Assembly: GCF_030553055.1 (NCBI RefSeq)
Contig: NZ_CP130713.1
Location: 2,914,001 to 2,978,000 of the forward strand
Reading direction: 5' to 3'
Source of the DNA: Streptomyces sp. XD-27
GTDB taxonomy: Bacteria > Actinomycetota > Actinomycetes > Streptomycetales > Streptomycetaceae
Length of the DNA: 64,000 nucleotides
The translations under genes were made by a program, and so were the position numbers. The notes under the pieces were generated by a model. It was not told where the DNA came from. It did not search any database and saw only the letters and a program-made list of their open reading frames with translations. The stretch's first letter is position 1. The number at the start of each line of letters is the position of its first letter. Of this stretch, positions 17,885 to 26,506 are shown piece by piece.

Positions 17885-18784
17885 ATGGATCCCGAACTCG
17901 AAGCGTTCATCCCCCTGTTCCCCCGCGCCAACCTGACCGACCCCGCCGCCGACCGCAAGAGCTTCGCCGAGTTGGCCGCCGCGGTGCCGCCACCGGACAC
18001 CACGGGCATGGAGGTCGAGGACCGCACCGTGCCCGCCGACCCGGAGGTGCCGGTACGGATCTACCGCCCGCACCAGGCGCGGGGCGGCGCCATCGTCTGG
18101 CTGCACGGCGGCGGATTCGTCATGGGCGATGTGGACACCGAGCACCCGTGGGCCACCCGGATCGCGGACGCCTCGAACACGGTGGTGATCTCCGTGGGCT
18201 ACCGCCTTGCCCCCGAGCACCCGTTTCCGGCCGCCCTCGACGACGCCTACGCCGTACTGACCTGGACGGCCGAGCACGCGGCCGAACTCGGCATCGACCC
18301 GCAGCGGATCGCGGTCGCAGGGCACAGTGCGGGCGGCGGGCTCGCGGCCGCGGTGGCGTTGCGGGCGCGTGACCAGCAGGGGCCACCGATCCGCTTCCAG
18401 TTGCTCAACCAGCCCGGTCTCGACGACCGGCAGGAGACGTGGTCGGCGCGGAACTTCACCGACACGCCCTGGATGAACCGCGACAAGATCACCGCATCGT
18501 GGCGGCACTACCTGGGCTCCCGGCCCGCCACGCCGTACGCCGCCCCGGCGCGGGCCACCGACCTGTCCGGCCTGCCACCCGCCCACATCGCCACCGCGGA
18601 ACTCTGCCCGAACCGCGACGAGAACATCGACTACGCGCAGCGCCTGCTGCAGGCGGGCGTGTCGGTCGAGTTGCACCAGTGGCCCGGCACCTTCCACGGC
18701 TCGCAGGCGATCCTGTCCGCCGAGGTCTCACAACGGCAGCTCGCCGAACTCGGCGCCGTGCTGCACCGCGCCCTGGCCGAGTGA
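17885..18784 (+). CDS. Alpha/beta hydrolase, HSL (hormone-sensitive lipase) family
   Basis: A 299-residue esterase-like protein. The oxyanion-hole motif HGGGFVMGD and the nucleophile elbow AVAGHSAGGGLAAAVAL (Ser148) define the HSL family, and GTFHGSQ near the C-terminus holds the catalytic His. The usual DPLRDE motif carrying the catalytic Asp reads ELCPNRDEN here, with Cys241 at the expected Asp position and only the second Asp kept. ATG 17885 is used; ATG 17876 is an alternative three codons longer. It is cytoplasmic by the lack of a signal peptide. Substrates are probably short-chain esters or lactones. It is divergent from a PucR-type regulator. Confidence 0.9.
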   Translation: MDPELEAFIPLFPRANLTDPAADRKSFAELAAAVPPPDTTGMEVEDRTVPADPEVPVRIYRPHQARGGAIVWLHGGGFVMGDVDTEHPWATRIADASNTVVISVGYRLAPEHPFPAALDDAYAVLTWTAEHAAELGIDPQRIAVAGHSAGGGLAAAVALRARDQQGPPIRFQLLNQPGLDDRQETWSARNFTDTPWMNRDKITASWRHYLGSRPATPYAAPARATDLSGLPPAHIATAELCPNRDENIDYAQRLLQAGVSVELHQWPGTFHGSQAILSAEVSQRQLAELGAVLHRALAE

Positions 18785-18810
18785 GGTGGCCACCGCTGCC
18801 GTGAAACGCG

Positions 18811-18839
18811 CGGGGCCCGGCCACGTGGGCCGGGTCCCG
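18811..18839. terminator. Bidirectional hairpin between convergent hydrolase and exporter genes
   Basis: A 12-bp stem with one G-T pair (18811-18822 with 18828-18839) around a 5-nt loop, centred on CACGTG. It lies 27 bp after the hydrolase stop and 100 bp from the exporter stop on the other strand. Confidence 0.65.
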
Positions 18840-18869
18840 TCCCCTCATACGAGATCCTCCCCAGAGCGG

Positions 18870-18916
18870 CCTCCCCCGGACTCCTCCCCCCAGCGCGGCC
18901 GCTGGGCGGTGCCCCC
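18870..18916. repeat. Dispersed repeat, intergenic copy
   Basis: The reverse complement of this 47-bp segment matches 6389-6434 apart from one substitution and one extra G. It sits just downstream of the exporter stop codon (18940). Confidence 0.75.
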
Positions 18917-18939
18917 AGGAAATGCCCCCCGGCGGAGCG

Positions 18940-20319
18940 TCAGGTGGTGAGCAGTACGCCGCCGTAGCTCACCCCGGCGACCACCACCCACGCGCACAGC
19001 CCCAGCGCGGCCACGCGCCCGCCGGTACGCGCCAGCGAGGGCAGGTGCACCGCGCTGCCCAGCCCGAACAGGGCCGCGGCGAGCAGCAGTTCCTGTGCCG
19101 TTCCGGCCGCGTCGAGCGCACCGGAGGTCAGGACGTCCGTACTGCGCACGGCGACCGCCGCCAGGAAGCCGACGACGAACAGCGGTACGAGCGGGGGGCG
19201 GCGGGCCGCGCCGTGCGCCTGCGCACCGGCTGCCTCCGCGCCGCCGGACGCGGTGTCGCCCTTGCCGGCTGCCCCCGCGCCGCCGGATGCGGTGTCGCGG
19301 GCCGCCGCTCGGCGGGCCCGTACCGAGAGCGCGACCGCGGCCACCAGCGGCGCCAGCAGCGCCACCCGCATGAGCTTGACCAGCACCGCGTCGCTCAGCG
19401 CGCCCTCGCCCGCGGTCTGCGCGGTCGCCACGACCTGGCCCACGTCGTGCACGCTCGCCCCGGCCCAGCGGCCGAACTGCCCGTCGTCCAACCCCAGCGG
19501 ATGCTGGAGCAGCGGCAGTACGGCGATGGCGAGGGTGCCGCACAGCGTCACCAGCGCGACCGACGTGGCCACGTCCCGCTCCTCGCTGTCCCGTACCTCG
19601 CTGACCGCGCCGATCGCGGACGCGCCGCAGATCGCGTAACCGGTGGCGATCAGCACCGGCTGGTCGCCGCGCAGCCCCATCCGGCGGCCGAGCCACCAGG
19701 TGCCGCAGAAGGTGGCCGCGACGACGCCGAACACCATCGCCACGGTCGCCCAGCCGAGTCCGAGCACGTCGTCCAGGCTGAGCTTGAGGCCGAGCAGGAC
19801 GATGCCGAGCCGCATCAGCCGCTTGCCCGCGAGGGAGAGGCCCGGGCGGCCCGTTCCGCGGATCAGGCCGCGGGCGCCGGGCAGGTGCGCGGCGGTGATG
19901 CCGAGGACGACGGCCACGGTGAGCATCGGCACGCCGGGCACCAGCCGGTGGACGCCCCACGCGGCGGCCACGCCGAGGACGGCGAAGCCGAGCCCGGGGA
20001 GCGGACCCGCGGCCTTCCCGCGCGCCGGCGCGCCGCCCGACGCCGCCGCCTTGCCGGGTGCGGCGTCGCCGGGCGGCGGCCCGACCGTGCCCGGTGCCGC
20101 CTCGCCGGACGGCAGCCCGGCCGTGCCCGATGCCGCCTCGCCGGGTGGCCGACCAGCCGTCCCCGATGCCCCGTCGCCGGGCGGCCGACCGGCCGTCCCC
20201 GATGCCGCCTCGCCCGGTGGCGCGGCCTCCGCCGGGTCCGCCTCGGCGCGCGGCGCGGGGGGCTTCCCCAGTGCGGTCCGCCCGTGTGCCGACGTGTCGG
20301 GTATGCCCGTGGCCGTCAC
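18940..20319 (-). CDS. YeiH-type putative sulfate/sulfite exporter
   Basis: 459 residues. A low-complexity N-terminus of about 95 residues with repeats of the type GRPPGEAASGTA is followed by the PSE (YeiH) membrane domain with about ten helices. Recognisable segments are LPGARGLIRGTGRPGLSLAG, MRLGIVLLGLKLSLDD, ATGYAICGASAIGAVS and GRWAGASVHDVGQVVAT. The start is GTG 20317-20319, overlapping the cysteine dioxygenase stop as GTGA, so the two are translationally coupled. Cysteine dioxygenase feeds a path that yields sulfite, which makes export of sulfite or sulfate plausible here. A Gly/Ala repeat also interrupts a cytoplasmic loop (TASGGAGAAGKGDTASGGAE). Confidence 0.85.
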   Translation of the reverse strand: MTATGIPDTSAHGRTALGKPPAPRAEADPAEAAPPGEAASGTAGRPPGDGASGTAGRPPGEAASGTAGLPSGEAAPGTVGPPPGDAAPGKAAASGGAPARGKAAGPLPGLGFAVLGVAAAWGVHRLVPGVPMLTVAVVLGITAAHLPGARGLIRGTGRPGLSLAGKRLMRLGIVLLGLKLSLDDVLGLGWATVAMVFGVVAATFCGTWWLGRRMGLRGDQPVLIATGYAICGASAIGAVSEVRDSEERDVATSVALVTLCGTLAIAVLPLLQHPLGLDDGQFGRWAGASVHDVGQVVATAQTAGEGALSDAVLVKLMRVALLAPLVAAVALSVRARRAAARDTASGGAGAAGKGDTASGGAEAAGAQAHGAARRPPLVPLFVVGFLAAVAVRSTDVLTSGALDAAGTAQELLLAAALFGLGSAVHLPSLARTGGRVAALGLCAWVVVAGVSYGGVLLTT

Positions 20320-20888
20320 CGCTCGTCGTCCGGGCACTCGTACACCCGCCGCACGCTGGAGCCCAGCCGCGTGATGTCCGCGCCGTAGATGTGGATCGAG
20401 ATGGCCTTGCCGTCACAGGCGTTCCACACCCGGTGGATGTCGCCGGGGGGCGCGAACGCGCTCACCGAGCCGCACGGGTTCACCACGTCCCCGGTCGGCT
20501 CCAGGCGGGCGCGGCCGCCGTCGGCGACGAGCCGGTAGCGGGTCTCGCTCTCCTGGCCCTCGTGGACTCCGGCCACGCCCCACGAGACGTGGTCGTGGAT
20601 GGACGTCCGCTGCCCCGGCAGCCAGACCAGCGCGACGATGGAGAAGCTCCCGTCGTGCTCGGCGTGCAGGATGTGCTGCCGGTAGCACTCGGGGTCGCCG
20701 ACCCGCTGCTCCTCGGTGAGCAGGTCGGGGGCGCAGAGGTGGGGGGCCAGCCGCTCGCCGACCTGATACGCGGTCAGGTCCGGGGGCAGGCCCAGGTCGA
20801 CGGCCGCGCGCACCTCGGTCACGAGCGCGTCGAGCCGGGCGGTCGTACGGGGGGCTCGGAATGCGGTCGGGGTGGTCGGAGTGGTCAT
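20316..20888 (-). CDS. Cysteine dioxygenase (type I)
   Basis: A 190-residue cupin enzyme that oxidises L-cysteine to cysteine sulfinate with a three-His iron centre. The ligands are visible in QRTSIHDHVSWGVAGVHEG (HxH) and FAPPGDIHRVWNA. Length and the C-terminal IHIYGADITRLGSSVRRVYE are typical of bacterial type I enzymes. It lies 124 bp downstream of a LysR gene on the same strand and overlaps the exporter start by four bases (GTGA). The three genes read as one sulfur-disposal module. The start is ATG 20886-20888. Confidence 0.93.
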   Translation of the reverse strand: MTTPTTPTAFRAPRTTARLDALVTEVRAAVDLGLPPDLTAYQVGERLAPHLCAPDLLTEEQRVGDPECYRQHILHAEHDGSFSIVALVWLPGQRTSIHDHVSWGVAGVHEGQESETRYRLVADGGRARLEPTGDVVNPCGSVSAFAPPGDIHRVWNACDGKAISIHIYGADITRLGSSVRRVYECPDDER

Positions 20889-21012
20889 ACCGGCAGCGTC
20901 CTGCCACCCGATCCATCACGTCCAACGACAGTTTCTTCGCCGAACCCCTACGGTCGCTTATGGATGTGCGCGAATGCGCCCCCGACGGCGTACGGGGCGC
21001 GCCCGCCGTACG

Positions 21013-21921
21013 TCAGCAGCCCATCCGGTTTTCGGCCACTGCCTTGAGCTGCTCCAGCACCAGCGCCGTCGCCGGGATGCGCAGGTGCTCCCGCAGCACG
21101 TACGCCGAGACCTGGCGCCGGGAGGCGGGGTCCAGCGCGCGCCCGGTGACCTTGCGGTGGCACAGGAACGACAGCACCAGGCCCGGCATCATGGCCACGC
21201 CCAGCCCCTCCGCGACCAGGCTCTGGACGACCAGGTTGTCATCGGTGGTGAAGGCGATGTCCGGCGCGAAGCCCTGCTCCGCGCACTCGTGCAGGAAGTT
21301 GGCGCGGCAGCGCAGGCAGCCCGCGATCCAGCGCTCCTCGGCGAGGTCGGCGAGCTTGACGGCGCGCCGCCGGGCGAGCGGGTGCCCGGTCGGCAGCAGC
21401 ACCGTGAGCTGGTCCTCCAGCAGCGGGATCTCCGCGACCTCCTCGGGCACGTCCTCGTACAGGCCGGGGTAGGTGAAGGCCAGGGTGATGTCGCACTCGC
21501 CGCGCACCAGCCGCCCCAGCGACTCCGGCGGCTCGTCCTCCAGCAACTCCACCCGGATCCCCGGATGCCCGGCCGCGAGCCGGCCCAGGGTCTCCGGGAC
21601 GAGGGTGGCAGTGGCGCTGGGGAATGCGCAGAGCCGGACCCGGCCGGCCCGCAGCCGGGTGATCGCGTTCATCTGCTGCTGCGCGGTGGAGATGCTCTCC
21701 AGGATGACCCCGGCGTGCCGGGCCAGCGCCTCGCCCGCCTCGGTGAGCCGCATCGTCCGCCCGACGCGGGTGAACAGCGGGGTGCCCACGGAGCGTTCGA
21801 GCGCCTTCATCTGCTGGGTGATGGCGGGCTGGGTGTAGCCGAGCGAGCGGGCGGCCGCCGAGTAGGAACCGGCCTGCACCACCGCGTGGAAGGTCTTGAT
21901 GTGCCGGGAGTCGAACACCAT
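21013..21921 (-). CDS. LysR family regulator with a cysteine cluster
   Basis: 302 residues. The N-terminal winged helix (IKTFHAVVQAGSYSAAARSL, GYTQPAITQQMKALERS) and the periplasmic-binding-like effector domain are complete. The effector domain contains GCLRCRANFLHEC, three cysteines in 11 residues, unusual for the family and suggestive of a thiol or redox sensor. It lies directly upstream of cysteine dioxygenase and the YeiH-type exporter on the same strand. In enterobacteria the LysR protein YeiE is the neighbour of yeiH. The inferred role is control of cysteine/sulfite disposal. The start is ATG 21919-21921. Confidence 0.9.
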   Translation of the reverse strand: MVFDSRHIKTFHAVVQAGSYSAAARSLGYTQPAITQQMKALERSVGTPLFTRVGRTMRLTEAGEALARHAGVILESISTAQQQMNAITRLRAGRVRLCAFPSATATLVPETLGRLAAGHPGIRVELLEDEPPESLGRLVRGECDITLAFTYPGLYEDVPEEVAEIPLLEDQLTVLLPTGHPLARRRAVKLADLAEERWIAGCLRCRANFLHECAEQGFAPDIAFTTDDNLVVQSLVAEGLGVAMMPGLVLSFLCHRKVTGRALDPASRRQVSAYVLREHLRIPATALVLEQLKAVAENRMGC

Positions 21922-22099
21922 CGAATCATAAGCAGAATTTGGGGTACCGAAACAGCGGCCCGTGCCCGGCTTCTGGGTGACACCCGCACCATGAACGCCG
22001 CGTGTCAGTCCCATGGCGGGCCGCGCGAGGTCATTGCGGGCTCCGGGAGCCCGCCCTAGTGTCGACTTCGAGAGCACGACGATCCGTACGACGGATCCC

Positions 22100-22174
22100 G
22101 GCCGTGTGCCCGAGTGGCTCAGGGGCTCGCCTGCAAAGCGAGTTACGCTGGTTCGATTCCAGTCACGGCCTCCA
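22100..22174 (+). tRNA. tRNA-Cys (anticodon GCA)
   Basis: Acceptor stem GGCCGTG (22100-22106) pairs with CACGGCC (22164-22170). The D arm, the anticodon arm CTCGC-CTGCAAA-GCGAG with anticodon GCA, and the T arm GCTGG-TTCGATT-CCAGT all fold. The discriminator base is T, the identity element for cysteine, and CCA follows (22172-22174). The sequence has a D arm unlike the common streptomycete tRNA-Cys I remember, so it may be a second isoacceptor. Confidence 0.93.
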
Positions 22175-22371
22175 ACAGCATGCGATCCATGGCCTCCAAA
22201 GACCATACGGTCATGGAAATGCGATCGATCCGATCGGCAGAAAAGAAATCCGCCGTCCGATGGACGCGGTTCGCCCGACACCGTGAGCGGTCATCTCATT
22301 CGATGCAACGACTGGCGCGCCGACACCAGTTGACGCGAGGTGTGAGCGATTCTTCTCCTAGGGTGGTCACC

Positions 22372-22461
22372 ATGTGGCGTTTTGATCCCCCACCCGCTGG
22401 GAGAAGACTTGCAGTTTGTTGTCCGGGGTACCCGTCTGCCGCTGTCGACCGGCCAGAGTGA
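22372..22461 (+). other. Possible short upstream reading frame overlapping the NRPS start
   Basis: ATG 22372 has GGGTGG five bases upstream and opens a 29-codon frame beginning [14 protein letters not shown] that overlaps the NRPS start in another frame. It may be a leader peptide or chance. It also leaves open that the true NRPS start is this ATG and a base error hides the fusion. Confidence 0.3.
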
Positions 22462-25400
22462 AATCTGGTTCAGCCAGCAAATCGACCCCGAAAGCCCGCT
22501 GTTCCGGATCGGCGAGTATCTGGAAATTCACGGTCCGATTGAGCCGCGGATATTCGAGAAGGCACTGCGGCAGGCCGTCGCGGAGGCCGAGCCGTTCCAT
22601 GCGCGCTTCGGTGCGGACGGCGGTGTGCCCTGGCAGGTCGTCGAGCCCGTACGGGACTGGGCGCTGCCGGTGCTCGACGTCAGCGGCGAGCACGGCGCGG
22701 ACGGCACCGGCGGCAGGGACGGCACCGACCGCACCGACGGCACCGGCGACGAGGACGGGCCGCGCGCGGCCGCCGAGCGGTGGATGTACGCCGACCTGCG
22801 GCGCCCGATGGACCTGGAGCGGGAGCCGCTGTTCAGCTACGCCCTGTTCAAGCTCGGCCCGGAGCGGTTCGCCTGGTACCAGGGCTACCACCACATCGTG
22901 ACGGACGCGTCGGGCGGCGCCCTGGTCGCCCGGCGGGTGGCCGAGCTGTACAGCGCCGCCGTCGCTGGCCGGTCCTGCCCGCCTGCCGTGTTCGGCCCGC
23001 TGGAGCTGCTGCTGCAACGCGACGCGGAATACCGGGAATCGAGGGACTTCACCACCGACCGGGATTACTGGACCGAACACTTCGCCGATTACCCGGAGCC
23101 GCCCCGGCTGGCCGGTCAGCCGGGCACGCTATTCACCAGCAGCATTCGGCAGACCGCGTATCTCAGCGAGGCCGAAGCAGTTCAATTACGCGCCGCGTCG
23201 CGGCAGTGCGGCACGCACTGGTCCGCCATGATGATGGCCGTCACGGCCGCCTATCTGCACCGCATGACCGGCAAGCCGGATATCGTGCTCAGCCTGCCGG
23301 TGGCGGCCCGTACGGACGCCGCGCTGCGCGATGTCCCGGGAATGGCCGCCAATATCCTGCCGCTGCGCGTTCCGGTGCGTCCGGGCACGCGGGTGCGGGA
23401 ACTCGTGCGGCACGTCTCCAAGGAGGTCCGCGGAGCACTGCGCCACCAGCGCTACCGCCGCATCGACCTGTCCCGGGACCTGCGGCTGGCGGACGGTGGG
23501 CGCGGGCTGCTGGGCCCGCACATCAACATCATGTCCTTCGGCTACGACTTCGACTTCGCCGGGCATCCGGTCACCGCGCACAACCTCTCCAACGGGCTGG
23601 TCGAGGACCTGTCGATCATGGCGTACGACCGATCCGACGGCACCGGCATCCGGATCGACCACAACGCCAACGCCGACCTGTACAGCGACGCCGAACTCGC
23701 CACCCACCAGCGGCGCTACCTGCACCTGCTGCGCGCCTTCACCGGCCCCGCGGGCCCGGACCGCACCGTCGGCGGCATCGACCTGCTCGGCGACGAGGAG
23801 CGCGCCCGCGTCCTCGGCGGCTGGCGCGGCGGCCCCGACACCGCGCCGGAGCCGGACGCCACGCTGCCGGACCTGTTCGCCGCGCAGGCGGCCCGCACCC
23901 CGGGCGCCGTCGCGGTCGTGGACACCTCCCGCTCGCTCACCTACGCCCAGCTGAACGAGGCCGCCAACCGGCTGGCCCACCGGCTGATCGCGCACGGCGC
24001 GGGCCCGGAGCGGTTCGTCGCGCTGGCCTTGCCCCGCAACGCCGACCTCCTCGTCGCCGTCCTCGCCGTCCTCAAGTCCGGCGCCGGATACCTGCCGCTG
24101 GACCCCGAGTACCCGCCCGACCGCACGGCGCTGATGCTCACCGAGACCGCGGTGCCGCTCGTCGTCACCACCCGCGCCATCGCCGCGACCCTGCCGGACA
24201 CCGCCGCCGAGCCGCTGCCGCTGGACGACCCCGACACCGTCCGGGACCTCGCCGCGCGGCCCGCGACCGACCCTGCCGACGCGCAGCGCACCGCCCCGCT
24301 GCGGCCCGAGCACCCCGCGTACGTCATCTACACCTCCGGCTCCACCGGCACCCCCAAGGGCGTGGTGAACACCCACCGGAACGTAGGCCGCCTCTTCGCG
24401 GGCGCCGCGCGGCAGTTCGGCATCGGCCCGGCCGACACCTTCGCGCTGTTCCACTCGTACACCTTCGACGTCTCCGTCTGGGAGATGTGGGCACCGCTGC
24501 TGCACGGCGGCCGGCTCGTCGTCGTCCCCCGCTCCGTCAGCCGCTCCCCCGCCGAGCTGCTGCGGCTGCTGACCGAGCAGCGCGTGACGGTGCTCAACCA
24601 GACCCCGTCGGCGCTGGCCAGCCTGCTGGAGGAGTGCGAGCGCGACCCGTCCTCGGCCTCCGGGCTGTGGGTGCGCACCGCGATCCTGGCGGGCGAGGCG
24701 GTCTCCACCGCGCTCGTGGACCGCTGGTCGGTCACCGGCCGCGAGCTGATCAACGCCTACGGGCCGACCGAGGCCACCGTGTACGCCACCGTCAGCGGCG
24801 GGCTCCGCGCGGGCCGGACCCCGCCGATCGGCCGCCCGGTCGCCGACTCGCTCGTGTACGTGCTGGACAGCGGGCTGCGCCCGGTGCCGCCGGGGACCAC
24901 CGGTGAGCTGTATCTGGCGGGTCCCGGGCTGGCCCGCGGCTATCTGCGGCGGCCCGGCCTGAGCGCGAGCCGGTTCGTCGCCGACCCGTACGGCCCGCCC
25001 GGCAGCCGGATGTACCGCACGGGCGACCTGGTGCGCTGGCGGGCCGACGGGCAACTGGACTTCCTCGGACGGACCGACGACCAGGTCAAGATCCGGGGCT
25101 TCCGGGTCGAACCCGGCGAGGTCGAGGCCGTCCTGCTCGGCCACCCCGGCGTCACCCAGGCGGTGGTCGTCGCCCGCGCCGACCACGCCGGGCACCAGAC
25201 CCTCGTCGCCTACGTCGTCCCCGCGACCGGCAGGGACCACCCGGCGCGAGCCGCGGGACCGCTGGACGCCGGCGAGGTCCGGCGGTGGCTGGGCCAGCGG
25301 CTGCCCGACCACATGGTCCCCACCGCCGTCGCCGTCCTCGACGCGCTGCCGCTGACCGGCAGCGGCAAGGTGGACCGGCGCGCGCTGCCCGCCCCCGACC

Positions 25401-26475
25401 CGGCCTGCGCCGGCACCTCGCGGCCCCGCGCACCCCGCGCGAGAAGGCGCTGTGCGCGCTGTTCGCCGAGGTGCTGGCGGTGCCGTCGGCCGGGGTCGAC
25501 GACAGCTTCTTCGAGCTGGGCGGACACTCGCTGCTCGCGGCCCAGCTGGTCTCCCGTATCCGCACCGCCCTGGGCGTACCGCTGGAGGTCCGCACGCTGT
25601 ACTCCGCGCCGACGGTCGCGGGACTGGCGGAGCGGCTGGACCAGGTGTCCGCGCCGCACGCACTGGACACGCTGCTGCCGCTGCGCGCCGAGGGCAGCAG
25701 ACCGCCGCTGTTCTGCGTCCACCCGGGCGGCGGGCTCGGCTGGCGGTACGCCGGGCTGCTCCCCCACCTGCCCCCGGACCAGCCCGTCCACGCCCTCCAG
25801 GCACGCGTGCTCAGCGCGCCCGACGAGGTACTGCCGCACAGCGTGGCGGCGATGGCGGCGGACTACCTCGCCGAGATCCGCGCCGTGCGGCCGAACGGCC
25901 CCTACCATCTGCTCGGCTGGTCGCTGGGCGGGCTGGTCGCCCATGCCATGGCCACGCAGCTCCAGCGCGCGGGCGAGGAGGTCGCCTCCCTCACGGTGCT
26001 GGACGCCTACCCCGACAACTCCCGTACGTTCGGCCAGATGCCGGAGCTGAGCAAGCGGGAGTGGCTGCGGCTGCTGCTGGACGACACCGTGGGGCACGGC
26101 AGCCCGGAGGTGGACGTCCGTGACGCGGACGATCTGGTGGCGGAGCTGAGCCGGGACACCGGGCTGCCGCCGCACCTGCTGGAGGGCGAGGGCAGCTTCC
26201 CGCTGCTCGACATCTTCCGCAACGACATCGAGGTGATGCGCAAGCACACCCCGGACCGGTACCGGGGCGACATGCTCCTGTTCACCGCCGAGAACCGGAT
26301 CCACGGCCACGTCCGGGACCCCGCGCACACGCCCGCCGCCTGGCGGGAGTACGTGGACGGGGAGGTGGCGGTGCACCATGTCCCGGCGCAGCACTTCCAC
26401 ATGCTGCGCACGGAACACGCGGCGCGGATCGGCCCGTTGGTGGCGGCGCGGCTGACCGGGCGCGGTGCCGGGTGA
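22409..26475 (+). CDS. Single-module NRPS: condensation-adenylation-thiolation-thioesterase, apparent frameshift
   Basis: The restored product is about 1355 residues. The condensation domain spans roughly residues 1-440, with HHIVTDA at 161-167 where HHxxxDG is usual. The adenylation domain (about 465-960) has [11 protein letters not shown] at 641 and a specificity code I read by eye as D-V-W-N-I-A-A-V-Y-K. The carrier domain has its phosphopantetheine Ser in [10 protein letters not shown] (about 1041), and the thioesterase has GWSLGG (about 1172). The A and T domains lie in different frames; one additional base at CCCC 25424-25427 joins them. TTG 22409 follows GGGAGAAG and is preferred over TTG 22382. 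No MbtH, transport or tailoring gene is adjacent. The product is unknown. Confidence 0.88.
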
Positions 26476-26483
26476 CCGCGGGT

Positions 26484-26502
26484 CCGGGGCGCGAGGCCCC
26501 GG
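26484..26502. terminator. Short bidirectional hairpin between NRPS and Mo-hydroxylase operon
   Basis: A 7-bp stem CCGGGGC / GCCCCGG with a 5-nt loop lies between two convergent stop codons (26475 and 26507). Confidence 0.55.
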
Positions 26503-26506
26503 GTGA

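Noticed and set aside
22100..22200. Attachment site of an integrated island at tRNA-Cys
   Set aside because: No integrase gene and no second copy of the tRNA 3' end were found in the window; only the 9-bp word GGCCTCCAA recurs at about 22192, which is too short to support att sites.
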